A stretch of DNA of 54,286 bases. Origin: Sphingomonadaceae bacterium. GTDB taxonomy: Bacteria > Pseudomonadota > Alphaproteobacteria > Sphingomonadales > Sphingomonadaceae. The notes beneath the pieces were generated by a model. That model had not been told where the DNA came from and searched no databases. It was given only the letters and a program-made list of their open reading frames with translations. The translations under genes and the position numbers were made by a program. Positions within the stretch are counted from its first letter, which is position 1; the number at the start of each line of letters is the position of its first letter. This document shows, one piece after another, positions 35,039-44,515 of the stretch. Location of the stretch: contig CANGQZ010000002.1 of NCBI GenBank assembly GCA_947455865.1, positions 1-54,286 on the forward strand, given 5' to 3'.

Positions 35039-36301
35039 ATGAGCGGCGGGCGCTATTCGGCGCTGGCGCTGCTGCGCGGCGCGCTCGGCGGGCAGCAGCA
35101 CTGGGGCCGCGCCTGGCGCTCGCCCGAGCCCGCGCCCAGTTATGACGTGGTGATCATCGGCGGCGGCGGTCATGGGCTGGCCACCGCCTATTATCTTGCC
35201 AAAGTTCACGGCATCCGCCGCGTCGCGGTGGTCGAAAGGTCGTGGATCGGCGGCGGCAACACCGGCCGCAACACCACCATCGTCCGCTCGAACTACCGCC
35301 AGCCCCAGCTCCAGCGGATGCTCGATCATTCGCTCAAGCTGTGGGAGAGCCTTTCGGACGAGCTCAATTACAACGTGATGTTCTCGCCCCGCGGCGCGCT
35401 GTTCCTCGGGCATTCCGATGCCGACATGACCCGGCTGGCCGAACGCGGTGATGCGCTGGTGGCGCAGGGGATCGATGCCGAACTGATGGACCGCGCGGCC
35501 GTCGCCAAGCTGATCCCGCTGCTCGATATGTCGCCGGATGTGCACTGGCCGGTGCAGGGCGGGCTGATGCAATGGCGCGGCGGCACCGCCCGCCACGATG
35601 CGGTCGCCTGGGGCTTTGCCCGCGCGGCGGACCGGCTCGGGGTCGACATCATAGAAAACTGCGAAGTGACCGGCTATGTGCGTGATGGCGAACGGGTCAC
35701 CGGCGTCACCACTACCAGAGGGACTATCGCAGCCAGCAAGGTTGCGATCTGCGTGGCGGGCAACAGCGGCCACGTGGCGGGCCTTGCGGGCCTGCGCCTG
35801 CCGATCGAAAGCCACACGCTGCAGGCCTATGTGACCGAGGCGGTCAAGCCGATGATCGATACGGTGATCATGTCGCAGTCGCTCCACTGCTACATCTCGC
35901 AATCGGACAAGGGCGGGATTGTGGCCGGCGGCGATCCGGATTTTTTCCCGAGCTATGCCCAGCGCGGCCAGCCGCTGCGGCTCGAGGACGCGATTGCGCA
36001 GGCGCTCGCGCTGGTCCCGGCGCTCAGCCGCCTGCGGATGGTTCGCTGCTGGGCGGGGGTGACCGATATGAGTTTCGACGGATCGCCGATCATCGGCGAT
36101 ACCCCGATGGACGGGCTCTATCTCAATGGCGGCTGGTGCTATGGCGGGTTCAAGGCGACGCCGGGTTCGGGCTGGCTCTATGCCCACCACCTCGCCACCG
36201 GCAAACCGCACGATCTGGCCGCACCGTTCGATCTCGCCCGTTTCGCGGAAGGGCGGACCATCGACGAGGCCGGGGTCGGCCCGATGCCGCAGCACAGGTG
36301 A
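35039..36301 (+). CDS. soxB: Sarcosine oxidase beta subunit, copy 2
   Basis: This 420-residue protein is a diverged homologue of the beta subunit encoded at 1917-3170. It carries the FAD motif [37 protein letters not shown], and ARHDAVAWG with His186 at the covalent FMN position. The ATG at 35039 has a GGCAGGA ribosome site; longer frames upstream run inside the DAO gene. It acts with the SoxD, SoxA and SoxG subunits encoded next. Sarcosine or another N-methyl amino acid is the likely substrate. Confidence 0.93.
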   Translation: MSGGRYSALALLRGALGGQQHWGRAWRSPEPAPSYDVVIIGGGGHGLATAYYLAKVHGIRRVAVVERSWIGGGNTGRNTTIVRSNYRQPQLQRMLDHSLKLWESLSDELNYNVMFSPRGALFLGHSDADMTRLAERGDALVAQGIDAELMDRAAVAKLIPLLDMSPDVHWPVQGGLMQWRGGTARHDAVAWGFARAADRLGVDIIENCEVTGYVRDGERVTGVTTTRGTIAASKVAICVAGNSGHVAGLAGLRLPIESHTLQAYVTEAVKPMIDTVIMSQSLHCYISQSDKGGIVAGGDPDFFPSYAQRGQPLRLEDAIAQALALVPALSRLRMVRCWAGVTDMSFDGSPIIGDTPMDGLYLNGGWCYGGFKATPGSGWLYAHHLATGKPHDLAAPFDLARFAEGRTIDEAGVGPMPQHR

Positions 36302-36305
36302 TGCC

Positions 36306-36569
36306 ATGCTGCTGATCGCTTGCCCGCACTGCGGCCCCCGCGCGCAGGAGGAATTCTCCTACGAACGCACCACGGATAGCGTGGTGACCACCGAAGCCGC
36401 GCCCGATGCGGCGATGACCGCGCTGTTCACCCGCGAAAACCCGCGCGGCGTGGCCGAGGAGATTTGGCGGCATACGTATGGCTGCCGGGGCTGGATGGTC
36501 TTCCGGCGTGACCGGATCAGCCATGCCATCAGCGATATCCGACCGCTCGGACCGGAGCCGCTGGCATGA
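36306..36569 (+). CDS. soxD: Sarcosine oxidase delta subunit, copy 2
   Basis: This 87-residue zinc subunit begins MLLIACPHCG and keeps Cys6 and Cys9, plus the His and Cys of RHTYGC. The middle of the protein differs strongly from copy 1 (an acidic stretch around residues 20-35). It starts five bases after soxB copy 2 and overlaps soxA copy 2 by four bases (ATGA). Confidence 0.92.
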   Translation: MLLIACPHCGPRAQEEFSYERTTDSVVTTEAAPDAAMTALFTRENPRGVAEEIWRHTYGCRGWMVFRRDRISHAISDIRPLGPEPLA

Positions 36570-39451
36570 ACGCGCGCGATGGCAGCCCCGTCCGCTTCCG
36601 CTTCGACGGGCGCGAATACACCGGGCAGGCCGGCGACACCCTCGCCGCCGCCTTGATCGCCAACGGCGTTGCTCTAGTCGCGCGCAGCTTCAAGTATCAC
36701 CGCCCGCGCGGGATCATGGCCGCCGGGGTGGAGGAACCCTCGGCGCTGGTCACCGTGGGCGAGGGCGGGCGGCGCGAGCCCAACACCCGTGCCACCGACG
36801 TGTTCCTTTATGAAGGCCTCGTCGCCGAAAGCCAGAACCGCTGGCCCAGCCTCGCCTTCGATCTGGGCGCGATCAACGGGCTGCTGTCTCCGCTGATCCC
36901 CGCCGGGTTCTACTATAAAACCTTCTTCGGCCCGCCCAAGCGCTGGCTGCGCTACGAACACTTCATCCGCAAGGCTGCGGGAATGGGCGCGCCGCCGACC
37001 GCTGCCGATCCCGATGCCTATGCCCACCGCGCCGCGTTCTGCGATGTGCTGGTGGTCGGCGCCGGCCCGGCCGGACTGGCCGCGGCAGTTTCCGCTGCCG
37101 AAGCGGGCCGGCGCGTGATGCTGGTCGAACAGGATTGCCGGATCGGCGGGGCTCTGCTGCGCGAGGACGTGGCCATTGACGGTATCGCCGGGCATGACTG
37201 GTCAGCCCGCGCCGCCGCGCGCATCCGGGCGCTCGGCGGGCGCATCCTCATGCGCGCCACCGCCACCGGTTACTGGGATCACAACCTCGTCACCGTGATC
37301 GAGCGCCGGGCCGAACCGGGCGCGGTGCCGCCGGTCGATCAGCCGGCGCAGGTCCTCTGGAAAGTCCGCGCCGGCGAAGTGATCCTTGCTACTGGCGCGA
37401 TCGAGCGCCCGCTGGCGTTCTCCGGCAACGATCGCCCCGGTGTGATGCTGGCCCAGGCCGCGCGCACGTATGCCCGGCGCTATGGGGTCAAGCCCGGCCG
37501 CCGCGCGGTAATCGCCACTGCGCATGATGATGGCTATCGCACTGCATTCGCGCTGGCCGATGCCGGCGTCGAGGTGGCCGCGGTGCTCGATAGCCGGGAC
37601 AATCCGCAGGGCACGCTGGTCGCGGCCGCGCGGGGCCGCTTCGCGGTTCACACCGGTGCGGTTCCGCTTGCGGCCAAGCGTTCGGGAGACCGCGTCGGCG
37701 CGCTCGTCGCCGATCTTGGCGGGCGCCAGCAAACTTTCGCTGCTGACCTCGTCGCGGTCTCGGGCGGGGTCACCCCGGTGGTCCATCTGCACAAGCAGGC
37801 CGGCGGCGAACTCGTCTGGGATGCCGGGATGGAGGCTTTCCTCCCCGGCGCTTCGCGGCAGGCCAACCGCAGCATCGGCGCTGCTGCCGGCGGCCATTCG
37901 CTTGCCGCGATCCTTGCTGAAAGCTGGGCCGCAGGCGGCGGGCCGGCGCGCAATTTCGCGGTGACCGATCCGCTTGGCGATGCTGCCGCGCCGCAGGCTG
38001 CGCCGCCGCCGGGCGCAGTCGCTCCGGGCAAAAGCTTTGTCGATTTCCAGAACGACGTGACGCTGGCCGATGTCGATCTCGCGTGGCGCGAAGGCTACCG
38101 CTCGGTCGAGCATCTCAAGCGCTATACCACGCTGGGGATGGCCACCGATCAGGGCAAGACCAGCAACATGGCGGCGCTGTCCCGGTTGGCGCAGGCGCAG
38201 GGGGTGGAAATTCCCGCCGCCGGCCTCACCACCTTCCGCCCGCCTTACACGCCCGCGACGCTCGGTGCTTTCGCCGGCGGTGCAGTGGGGGATCATGCCG
38301 CCCCGATTCGCCGCTTGCCGCTTTACGATAAGCACGAAGCGCTCGGCGCGGTGTGGCAGCCGGTCGGCTACTGGCGCCGCCCGCGCGGCTATCCCCGCCC
38401 GGGCGAAGCTCTGGGTGAAGCCTCACTGCGTGAAGCGCGCATGGTGCGCAGCGCAGTCGGGCTGGTCGATGTTTCCACCCTTGCCACCTTCGCCGTTTCT
38501 GGTCCGGATGCCGCGCTCCTGCTCGAACTGGTCTGCGCCACCGGCGTCGCCAAGCTGGCCGAAGGGCGCGGGCGCTACACCTTCATGCTGCGCGAAGATG
38601 GCTTCGTGATGGACGATGGCACCGTGTGGCGCACCGCCCCGGCGCGCTACCTCCTCACCAGCTCGACCGGTGGATCGGACCGCATGGCGCAGCGCCTGTC
38701 CTATGTCCGCAACGTGCTGCGCCCGGATCTGCGCGTCTCGGTGGCCAATCTGCAGGAACACTTCGCCGCCATCGCTGTGGCCGGCCCGCGCGCCGCCGAT
38801 CTTCTTGCCGAGCTCACCGGCGCCCCGCCGCCGCGCCACATGTCGTGCGATAGTGGCGCAATCGGCGGCACCGCTGTCACCATCCTTGCCGCCAGCTACA
38901 GCGGTGAGCGCGCGTTCGAAGTCTATGCCCCGGCCGATGCTATTGGGCCGGTGTGGGATGCGCTCTTCGCCGGGGCCAGCGCGCGCGATGGCGGCGCTTA
39001 CGGGCTCGATGCGATGGATGCGCTGCGGGTCGAAAAGGGCCACGTCGTGGTCGGGGCCGAAGTTGATGGCCGCTCTACCCCGGCCGATCTCGCCCTGGCG
39101 GGCATGGTGCGCAAGGCCGGCGGGTTCACCGGCTGGCAGGGGCTGACCCGCCCGGCGCTCGCCGATCCGTCCGGCCGCCGCCAGCTGGTTGGGCTGGAAT
39201 CGCTCGATGGCCCGATCCCCGAAGGCGGCATGCTGGTCCCCGCCCCGGGTCAAGAACCGCAGGGCCACGTCACCACCGCCGCGCCGCGCGTGGCGCAGGC
39301 GGGCTGGATCGGCCTCGCGCTGGTGGTGGACGGCGCATCGCGGCACGGCGATGAACTGCTGGCTTGGTCGCCCACCCGCCGCCAGCAAACCCGCGTCCGT
39401 CTTTCCGCCTCGCACTTTTACGATGCCGAAGGGGCGCGCTACCGTGACTGA
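36566..39451 (+). CDS. soxA: Sarcosine oxidase alpha subunit, copy 2
   Basis: This 961-residue large subunit is complete. It has an N-terminal ferredoxin-like domain without iron-sulfur cysteines (residues 1-100, FKYHRPRG), a central FAD/NAD Rossmann domain (CDVLVVGAGPAGLAAAVSAA, about 155-175) with a second nucleotide region, and a C-terminal GcvT-like folate-binding domain (about 575-955, MDALRVEKGHVVVGAE). The family enzyme couples demethylation to folate and releases hydrogen peroxide. It overlaps soxD by four bases and soxG by eight. Sequence away from the cofactor sites differs from copy 1, which suggests an old duplication or separate origin. Confidence 0.94.
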   Translation: MNARDGSPVRFRFDGREYTGQAGDTLAAALIANGVALVARSFKYHRPRGIMAAGVEEPSALVTVGEGGRREPNTRATDVFLYEGLVAESQNRWPSLAFDLGAINGLLSPLIPAGFYYKTFFGPPKRWLRYEHFIRKAAGMGAPPTAADPDAYAHRAAFCDVLVVGAGPAGLAAAVSAAEAGRRVMLVEQDCRIGGALLREDVAIDGIAGHDWSARAAARIRALGGRILMRATATGYWDHNLVTVIERRAEPGAVPPVDQPAQVLWKVRAGEVILATGAIERPLAFSGNDRPGVMLAQAARTYARRYGVKPGRRAVIATAHDDGYRTAFALADAGVEVAAVLDSRDNPQGTLVAAARGRFAVHTGAVPLAAKRSGDRVGALVADLGGRQQTFAADLVAVSGGVTPVVHLHKQAGGELVWDAGMEAFLPGASRQANRSIGAAAGGHSLAAILAESWAAGGGPARNFAVTDPLGDAAAPQAAPPPGAVAPGKSFVDFQNDVTLADVDLAWREGYRSVEHLKRYTTLGMATDQGKTSNMAALSRLAQAQGVEIPAAGLTTFRPPYTPATLGAFAGGAVGDHAAPIRRLPLYDKHEALGAVWQPVGYWRRPRGYPRPGEALGEASLREARMVRSAVGLVDVSTLATFAVSGPDAALLLELVCATGVAKLAEGRGRYTFMLREDGFVMDDGTVWRTAPARYLLTSSTGGSDRMAQRLSYVRNVLRPDLRVSVANLQEHFAAIAVAGPRAADLLAELTGAPPPRHMSCDSGAIGGTAVTILAASYSGERAFEVYAPADAIGPVWDALFAGASARDGGAYGLDAMDALRVEKGHVVVGAEVDGRSTPADLALAGMVRKAGGFTGWQGLTRPALADPSGRRQLVGLESLDGPIPEGGMLVPAPGQEPQGHVTTAAPRVAQAGWIGLALVVDGASRHGDELLAWSPTRRQQTRVRLSASHFYDAEGARYRD

Positions 39452-39935
39452 CGCCGTCACCATCACCCTCGCCCCCGCCGGCCCGGTCCACGCGCTTGAA
39501 CTCTGGGATGGGGCCGCGCTGGCTCCGCTCTCCGCCTTGCTCGGTTTCGCCCTGCCGCCGGCCGGGCGCACTGCTGGCACAGCGGCACTGCGCGCAATCC
39601 GTGCCGAGCCTGCCGTTTGGCTGCTCGATGGTCCTGCGCTCGATCTGGCCGCGATCACCGCCGCGCTCGGCGATAACGGCGCGCTCACTCCCGTCGGTGG
39701 CGGGCTGGTGCGGATCGGTCTGGCTGGCCCGGGCTGGCGCGCCGCGCTGATGGCCGATGGGCTGTTCGATGCGGAAGACCCCGCCTTTGGTCCCGGCAGC
39801 ACCGCCGCCACGCTGATCGCCCACGTCGGGGTCCGGCTGATCGTCACTGCTGCTGATGCCTGCGAAGTGCTGGTCGCGGCCAGCTACGCGCCGCACTTGC
39901 ATCATGCGCTGGAACGTTCGGCGAAAATGGCCTGA
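39444..39935 (+). CDS. soxG: Sarcosine oxidase gamma subunit
   Basis: This 163-residue protein takes the place and size of the gamma subunit, which packs on the folate-binding domain of the alpha subunit. The sequence is Ala/Gly-rich and weakly conserved, as is usual for SoxG; recognition leans on position and on the C-terminal VLVAASYAPHLHHALER stretch. The GTG at 39444 overlaps soxA by eight bases. It is the last gene of the operon and ends four bases from the convergent IclR gene, leaving no room for a terminator of its own. Confidence 0.82.
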   Translation: MTDAVTITLAPAGPVHALELWDGAALAPLSALLGFALPPAGRTAGTAALRAIRAEPAVWLLDGPALDLAAITAALGDNGALTPVGGGLVRIGLAGPGWRAALMADGLFDAEDPAFGPGSTAATLIAHVGVRLIVTAADACEVLVAASYAPHLHHALERSAKMA

Positions 39936-39939
39936 GCCT

Positions 39940-40701
39940 TCAGCCGAACGCCAGCGTTTCGATCTCCGCCGCGGCCGCACGCAATGCCGCAAGGTCGGCC
40001 GGGTCCACCCGCGGTGCGGCGCGCGCCGTCAGCCGAGTGATCGAGATGGCCGCAATCGCCTCGCCATCCGGGCGCCGCAGCGGCACCGCCACACAGGCCA
40101 GATCCTCCACCACCTCTCCAAGATCGGTGGCGAACCCTTGTGCACGCACCGTTTCCAGCACACGGCCCAGTTCGCCGGCATCGCAGATCGTCCGTGCGGT
40201 CAGCGCCACGAACGGTCCGGTCGCCAGATAGGCGGCGCGCTCGGCGTCGGTCAGGTTCGCCAGCAGCACTTTGCCGATCCCCGAGCAATAAGCCTCCAGC
40301 TGCATCCCTACCCGGGTGAACAGCCCGCTTGCACCGCGCCCGCTCTTGATCCGGTAAGTGACCATCTCGTTTTCGTAGGTGCCCAGCTGGACGATCGCAT
40401 CGCTGCGCTCGGCCAGGCGGTGGAGTACGGCTGCGGCGGCGTTGACCACGATCTGGCGGTCGTCGATCTGGTCGGCCAGCCGGGCGAGCGCAGGGCCGGC
40501 GGCGTGTCGCCCCCCGCCAAGCGGGCGCAAGTAACCGGCGGCGATCAGCGTCGCGGCGTGGCGGTGCGCGCTCGATACCGGCATCGCAAGATCGCGGGCG
40601 ATTACGGAAAGATTGCTGAGCCCGCCATCGGCAATCACCGCCTCAAGCAGCGCCAGCGCGCGGCGCAGTGCAGAAACTTCGGGGGTGCCGTTTCTCACCA
40701 T
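39940..40701 (-). CDS. IclR-family transcriptional regulator 1
   Basis: This 253-residue regulator has an N-terminal winged helix (ALRRALALLEAVIADGG, then LARDLAMPVSSAHRHAATL-like helix, residues 10-65) and a C-terminal IclR effector domain (GLFTRVGMQLEAYCSGIGK onward). It is divergent from the meta-cleavage lower-pathway genes that begin at 40788 and convergent with soxG. Divergence makes control of the hydratase operon the most likely role, with an aromatic or hydroxy-acid effector as in related IclR proteins. Confidence 0.88.
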   Translation of the reverse strand: MVRNGTPEVSALRRALALLEAVIADGGLSNLSVIARDLAMPVSSAHRHAATLIAAGYLRPLGGGRHAAGPALARLADQIDDRQIVVNAAAAVLHRLAERSDAIVQLGTYENEMVTYRIKSGRGASGLFTRVGMQLEAYCSGIGKVLLANLTDAERAAYLATGPFVALTARTICDAGELGRVLETVRAQGFATDLGEVVEDLACVAVPLRRPDGEAIAAISITRLTARAAPRVDPADLAALRAAAAEIETLAFG

Positions 40702-40787
40702 GCGGGATCCTAGCGCAGCCCGGCTCTGGTTCCAACCCCACTCTGGCGGTAAGGACAGATCAGGATAAGATGAGAGGAGCGATGCCG
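40702..40787. promoter_or_regulatory. Divergent promoter region of IclR 1 and the hydratase operon
   Basis: This 86-bp gap holds GGTTCCAACC at 40728-40737, a short dyad (GGTT/AACC arms) that could be an IclR-type operator half or full site. A GAGAGGAG ribosome site at 40772-40779 best fits the ATG at 40788. No clear -35/-10 elements are seen. Confidence 0.4.
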
Positions 40788-41567
40788 ATGGTCAGCCACG
40801 AGGAACTCGCCCAGCGCCTGCGTGAGGCTTATGCCGGCGGGCCGGTGCCGCCGCTGCGGGACGGGCTCGATCCGGTCGACGCCGCGGGCGCTTATGCGGT
40901 GCAAACGCTCAACACGCGGCTGTGGGAGTCGCAAGGCCGCCGCATCGTCGGGCGCAAGGCGGGGTTGACGGCCAAGGCCGTGCAGACCCAGCTCGGCGTC
41001 GATCAGCCCGATTTCGGCGTACTGTTCGATGATATGCGGGTGGCTGACGGCGGCTTCCTCGATCCGGCCAAGTGCCTCCAGCCCAAGGCCGAGGCGGAAA
41101 TCGCCTTCGTGCTGGCAGCGGACCTTCCTTCGCCGACGACCACGGCGGATGAAGTCGCGGCTGCGGTGGGCTCGGTCCACGCCGCGATCGAGATCGTCGA
41201 TAGCCGCATCGCCGAATGGAAGATCACTTTCGCCGATACCGTCGCCGATAACGGCTCATCCGCGTTCTTCGTGCTCGCTGGAGACGGCAAGCCGCTTCCC
41301 GGGCTCGATATCTGGACGGCGGGCATGGTCATGCAGATCAACGGTGCCGCCGTCTCGCTCGGCGTCGGCGCTGCCGCGCTTGGCCATCCGCTTAACGCCG
41401 CCGCGTGGCTGGCGCAGACCCTCGCCGCGCGCGGAGAGCCGCTCAAGGCCGGCGATGTGCTGCTCGCCGGGGCGCTCGGGCCGATGGTGGCGCTCAACCC
41501 GGGTGACCGGGTGGAAGCCTTCGTCGGCGGCCTCGGTTCCTGTTCTTTCACGTACGCAAAGGGCTGA
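40788..41567 (+). CDS. mhpD: 2-hydroxypenta-2,4-dienoate hydratase / 4-oxalocrotonate decarboxylase-family protein
   Basis: This 259-residue enzyme belongs to the hydratase/decarboxylase family of the meta-cleavage lower pathway. Family marks are [17 protein letters not shown] near residue 50, a metal-site region [11 protein letters not shown] near 100, and [10 protein letters not shown] near 135. Since the next two genes encode the acetaldehyde dehydrogenase and aldolase, hydration of 2-hydroxypenta-2,4-dienoate to 4-hydroxy-2-oxovalerate is the fitting step; a decarboxylase role cannot be excluded. The ATG at 40788 was chosen for its ribosome-site spacing; ATGs at 40782 and 40770 are in frame. 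Confidence 0.87.
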   Translation: MVSHEELAQRLREAYAGGPVPPLRDGLDPVDAAGAYAVQTLNTRLWESQGRRIVGRKAGLTAKAVQTQLGVDQPDFGVLFDDMRVADGGFLDPAKCLQPKAEAEIAFVLAADLPSPTTTADEVAAAVGSVHAAIEIVDSRIAEWKITFADTVADNGSSAFFVLAGDGKPLPGLDIWTAGMVMQINGAAVSLGVGAAALGHPLNAAAWLAQTLAARGEPLKAGDVLLAGALGPMVALNPGDRVEAFVGGLGSCSFTYAKG

Positions 41568-41572
41568 GTGCC

Positions 41573-42529
41573 ATGGCCGGAAAAATGAAAGTCGCCATCA
41601 TCGGCTCGGGCAACATCGGCACCGATCTGATGATCAAGATCATGCGCCTGTCCCAAGTGCTGGAAATGGGCGTGTTCGTGGGTATCGATCCGGAGAGTGA
41701 CGGTCTCAACCGCGCGGCGCGGATGGGCGTTGCGATCACCGCCGACGGGATCGACGGGCTGCTGGCAATGCCCGAGTTCGCCGATATCGGCATTGTCTTC
41801 GACGCAACCAGCGCTGGCGCACACCGCCGCAACAGCGAACTGGTGCTGGCCGCGGGCAAGCGGATGGTCGACCTGACTCCGGCAGCGATTGGCCCCTTCA
41901 CCATCCCGCCGGTCAACGGCGATGCCAACCTCGATGCGCCGAACGTCAACATGGTCACCTGCGGCGGGCAGGCTACGATCCCCATCGTCGCGGCCGTCAA
42001 CCGGGTCGCCAAAGTCCATTACGGCGAGATCGTGGCCTCGATCTCCTCGAAAAGCGCCGGCCCCGGCACCCGCGCCAACATCGACGAGTTCACCGAAACC
42101 ACCAGCCAGGCGATTGTCGATGTCGGCGGGGCGACCCGGGGCAAGGCGATCATCATCCTCAATCCCGCCGAACCGCCGCTGATCATGCGCGATACGGTCT
42201 ATTGCCTGTGCGAGGACGGCGACCGCGACGCAATCCGCGCCTCGATCGAGGCGATGGTGGCCGAAGTGCAGACTTACGTTCCCGGCTACCGGCTGAAGCA
42301 GGCGGTGCAGTTCGAGACGATCGGCGATAACCGGCCGCTGCGCATTCCCGAAATGGCCGGCACCGGCCGGACTGAATTCACCGGCCTCAAGGTCAGCGTC
42401 TTCCTCGAAGTCGAAGGCGCGGCGCATTACCTGCCTGCCTATGCCGGCAACCTCGACATCATGACCTCGGCCGCGCTCAAGACCGCCGAGAAGATTGCTA
42501 TCCGGATGACTGAAGGAGCTGCGGCATGA
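41573..42529 (+). CDS. mhpF: Acetaldehyde dehydrogenase (acylating)
   Basis: This 318-residue enzyme converts acetaldehyde to acetyl-CoA with NAD+ and CoA. The Rossmann motif is [14 protein letters not shown], and the catalytic Cys130 lies in [12 protein letters not shown]. In related bacteria it forms a channelling complex with the aldolase encoded next, and the ATGA overlap of the two genes fits. It starts five bases after the hydratase stop. Confidence 0.95.
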   Translation: MAGKMKVAIIGSGNIGTDLMIKIMRLSQVLEMGVFVGIDPESDGLNRAARMGVAITADGIDGLLAMPEFADIGIVFDATSAGAHRRNSELVLAAGKRMVDLTPAAIGPFTIPPVNGDANLDAPNVNMVTCGGQATIPIVAAVNRVAKVHYGEIVASISSKSAGPGTRANIDEFTETTSQAIVDVGGATRGKAIIILNPAEPPLIMRDTVYCLCEDGDRDAIRASIEAMVAEVQTYVPGYRLKQAVQFETIGDNRPLRIPEMAGTGRTEFTGLKVSVFLEVEGAAHYLPAYAGNLDIMTSAALKTAEKIAIRMTEGAAA

Positions 42530-43548
42530 GCTTCGATCCCACCACCACCAAGCTCTATATTCAGGACGTCACGCTGCGCGACGGGATGCACGCGATCCGG
42601 CACCAGTATGGGCTCGATCACGTCAAGGCGATTGCCCGGGCTCTAGATCTCGCGAAAGTCGATGCCATCGAGGTCGCCCACGGCGATGGTCTGCAGGGCT
42701 CCAGCTTCAATTACGGCTTCGGCTCATACACCGATTGGGATTGGATCGGCGCGGTCGCCGAAGTGCTCGAACATTCGGTGCTGACCACGCTGCTGCTTCC
42801 CGGCATCGGCACCGTGCACGATCTCAAGTACGCCTATGATCTCGGCGTCCGCTCGGTCCGCATCGCCACCCACTGCACCGAGGCAGACGTCTCGAAGCAG
42901 CACATCGAGGCCGCCCGCAATCTCGGCATGGACGTCTCGGGCTTCCTGATGATGAGCCACATGAGCGAGCCCGAACCGCTGGCGCAGCAGGCGCTGCTCA
43001 TGGAAAGCTACGGCGCACACTGCGTCTACGTTACCGACAGCGGCGGCGCGATGAACATGGACGAATATGCCGCGCGGCTGCAGGCTTATGACCGGGTGCT
43101 GAAGCCCGAAACCCAGCGCGGCGTGCACGCCCACCACAACCTTTCGCTCGGCGTCGCCAACTCGATCGTCGCGGTCCAGAACGGCGCGATCCGGGTCGAT
43201 GCGAGCCTCGCCGGAATGGGCGCGGGTGCCGGCAATGCGCCGCTCGAGGTGTTCGTCGCGGCGGTCGACCGGATGGGCTGGAACCATGGCTGCGACATTC
43301 ACGCGCTGATGGACGCCGCCGAAGATCTTGTCCGCCCACTGCAGGATCGGCCGGTGCGGGTTGACCGTGAAACGCTCACCCTCGGCTATGCCGGGGTCTA
43401 TTCCTCGTTCCTGCGCCATGCCGAAAAGGCCAGCGCCGAATACGGCATCGATACCCGCATCCTCCTCACCGAGGTTGGCCGGCGAAAGATGGTTGGCGGC
43501 CAGGAAGACATGATCGTCGACGTGGCGCTCGATTTGTTGAAAGGCTAA
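42526..43548 (+). CDS. mhpE: 4-hydroxy-2-oxovalerate aldolase
   Basis: This 340-residue metal-dependent aldolase splits 4-hydroxy-2-oxovalerate into pyruvate and acetaldehyde. The active-site motif [13 protein letters not shown] gives Arg18, Asp19 and His22, and [15 protein letters not shown] supplies the metal-binding histidines. The protein feeds acetaldehyde to the partner dehydrogenase. With hydratase and dehydrogenase it makes the complete lower meta-cleavage route, but no ring-cleavage enzyme or upper pathway lies in the window. Confidence 0.95.
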   Translation: MSFDPTTTKLYIQDVTLRDGMHAIRHQYGLDHVKAIARALDLAKVDAIEVAHGDGLQGSSFNYGFGSYTDWDWIGAVAEVLEHSVLTTLLLPGIGTVHDLKYAYDLGVRSVRIATHCTEADVSKQHIEAARNLGMDVSGFLMMSHMSEPEPLAQQALLMESYGAHCVYVTDSGGAMNMDEYAARLQAYDRVLKPETQRGVHAHHNLSLGVANSIVAVQNGAIRVDASLAGMGAGAGNAPLEVFVAAVDRMGWNHGCDIHALMDAAEDLVRPLQDRPVRVDRETLTLGYAGVYSSFLRHAEKASAEYGIDTRILLTEVGRRKMVGGQEDMIVDVALDLLKG

Positions 43549-43582
43549 GGCGCGAGTCACCGATAAAAGGGGGGCTGAGGCT

Positions 43583-44515
43583 ATGCCGGCTGGTGCGACC
43601 GATCTGATCGTCCATTGTTACAACGATGCGCCGGCGTTTTCGCATAAGGCGCGGGCGATGCTTGGCGTCAAGAACGCCCACTGGTTCGCCTGCGATCATC
43701 CCACGATCTTGCCCAAGCCCGACCTTTCCGTTTTGACCGGCGGCTACCGCCAGATCCCGGTGGCGCAAATCGGGGCGGACGTGTTCTGTGGCAGCGAGCT
43801 GATCCTCGATATGCTCGAAGCGCGCATTCCCGAACCTTCGCTGACCGCGGCAAGCGGCCCGGGGGTCGGTCGCGGGCTGGCCCATTGGGGTGAGGACACG
43901 CTGTTCTGGCTGACCGTCCAGATCGTCTGCGGTTCGGATTTTGTCGCCTCCGAGGATGCCGATTTCAATGCCGACCGCGAGAAGATGCTGCCGGGGTTCT
44001 ACGACGTGCCGGCGATGAAGGCGGCGCTGCCGACCAACGTCGCGCTGCTCCACGGCCACCTTGATTTGCTGGCGCGTCAGCTGGCGGACGGGCGGCGCTT
44101 TCTGTTCGGCGATGTGGTCGATGTGGCCGATATCAGCCTGTGGTTTCCGCTCGAGTTCATGCGCTTCTGCCGCAACGGGAACGAACGCATTCCGGATCAG
44201 TACCCGGCCATTGCCGCGTGGATGGGCCGCATCGCCGCGTTCGGCCACGGCCGGCGCGAGGAAATTTCGCGCGCCGATGCGCTCGCTGTCGCGCTTGCAG
44301 CAACGCCCACCAGTACACCGCGCGCAACGGTCGATTACGGTCCGCAGCCAGGCGAGCAGGTGCGGGTCATATGGAAGGCCTATAGCCCGACCGATCTCGT
44401 CGGCGAACTGGTTGAGGCGCATCCGCGCACGCTGGCAGTGCGCTGGTCGGCCCCCGAAGTGGGCGATGTGGTGGTGCACTTCCCGCGCACCGCCGGGACG
44501 GTCACGCCTGCCTGA
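43583..44515 (+). CDS. Glutathione S-transferase-family protein with C-terminal extension
   Basis: This 310-residue protein has an N-terminal thioredoxin-like GST domain (YNDAPAFSHKARAMLGVK, then YRQIPVAQIG and GSELILDML) and a helical C-terminal domain. About 50 residues beyond the normal GST length (from about 260) form a small extra segment rich in beta-strand residues. A strong AAGGGGGG ribosome site precedes the ATG. It follows the meta-cleavage genes by 34 bases and may be co-transcribed. Its substrate is unknown; glutathione-dependent dehalogenation, ether cleavage or isomerisation are all used in sphingomonad aromatic pathways. Confidence 0.83.
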   Translation: MPAGATDLIVHCYNDAPAFSHKARAMLGVKNAHWFACDHPTILPKPDLSVLTGGYRQIPVAQIGADVFCGSELILDMLEARIPEPSLTAASGPGVGRGLAHWGEDTLFWLTVQIVCGSDFVASEDADFNADREKMLPGFYDVPAMKAALPTNVALLHGHLDLLARQLADGRRFLFGDVVDVADISLWFPLEFMRFCRNGNERIPDQYPAIAAWMGRIAAFGHGRREEISRADALAVALAATPTSTPRATVDYGPQPGEQVRVIWKAYSPTDLVGELVEAHPRTLAVRWSAPEVGDVVVHFPRTAGTVTPA

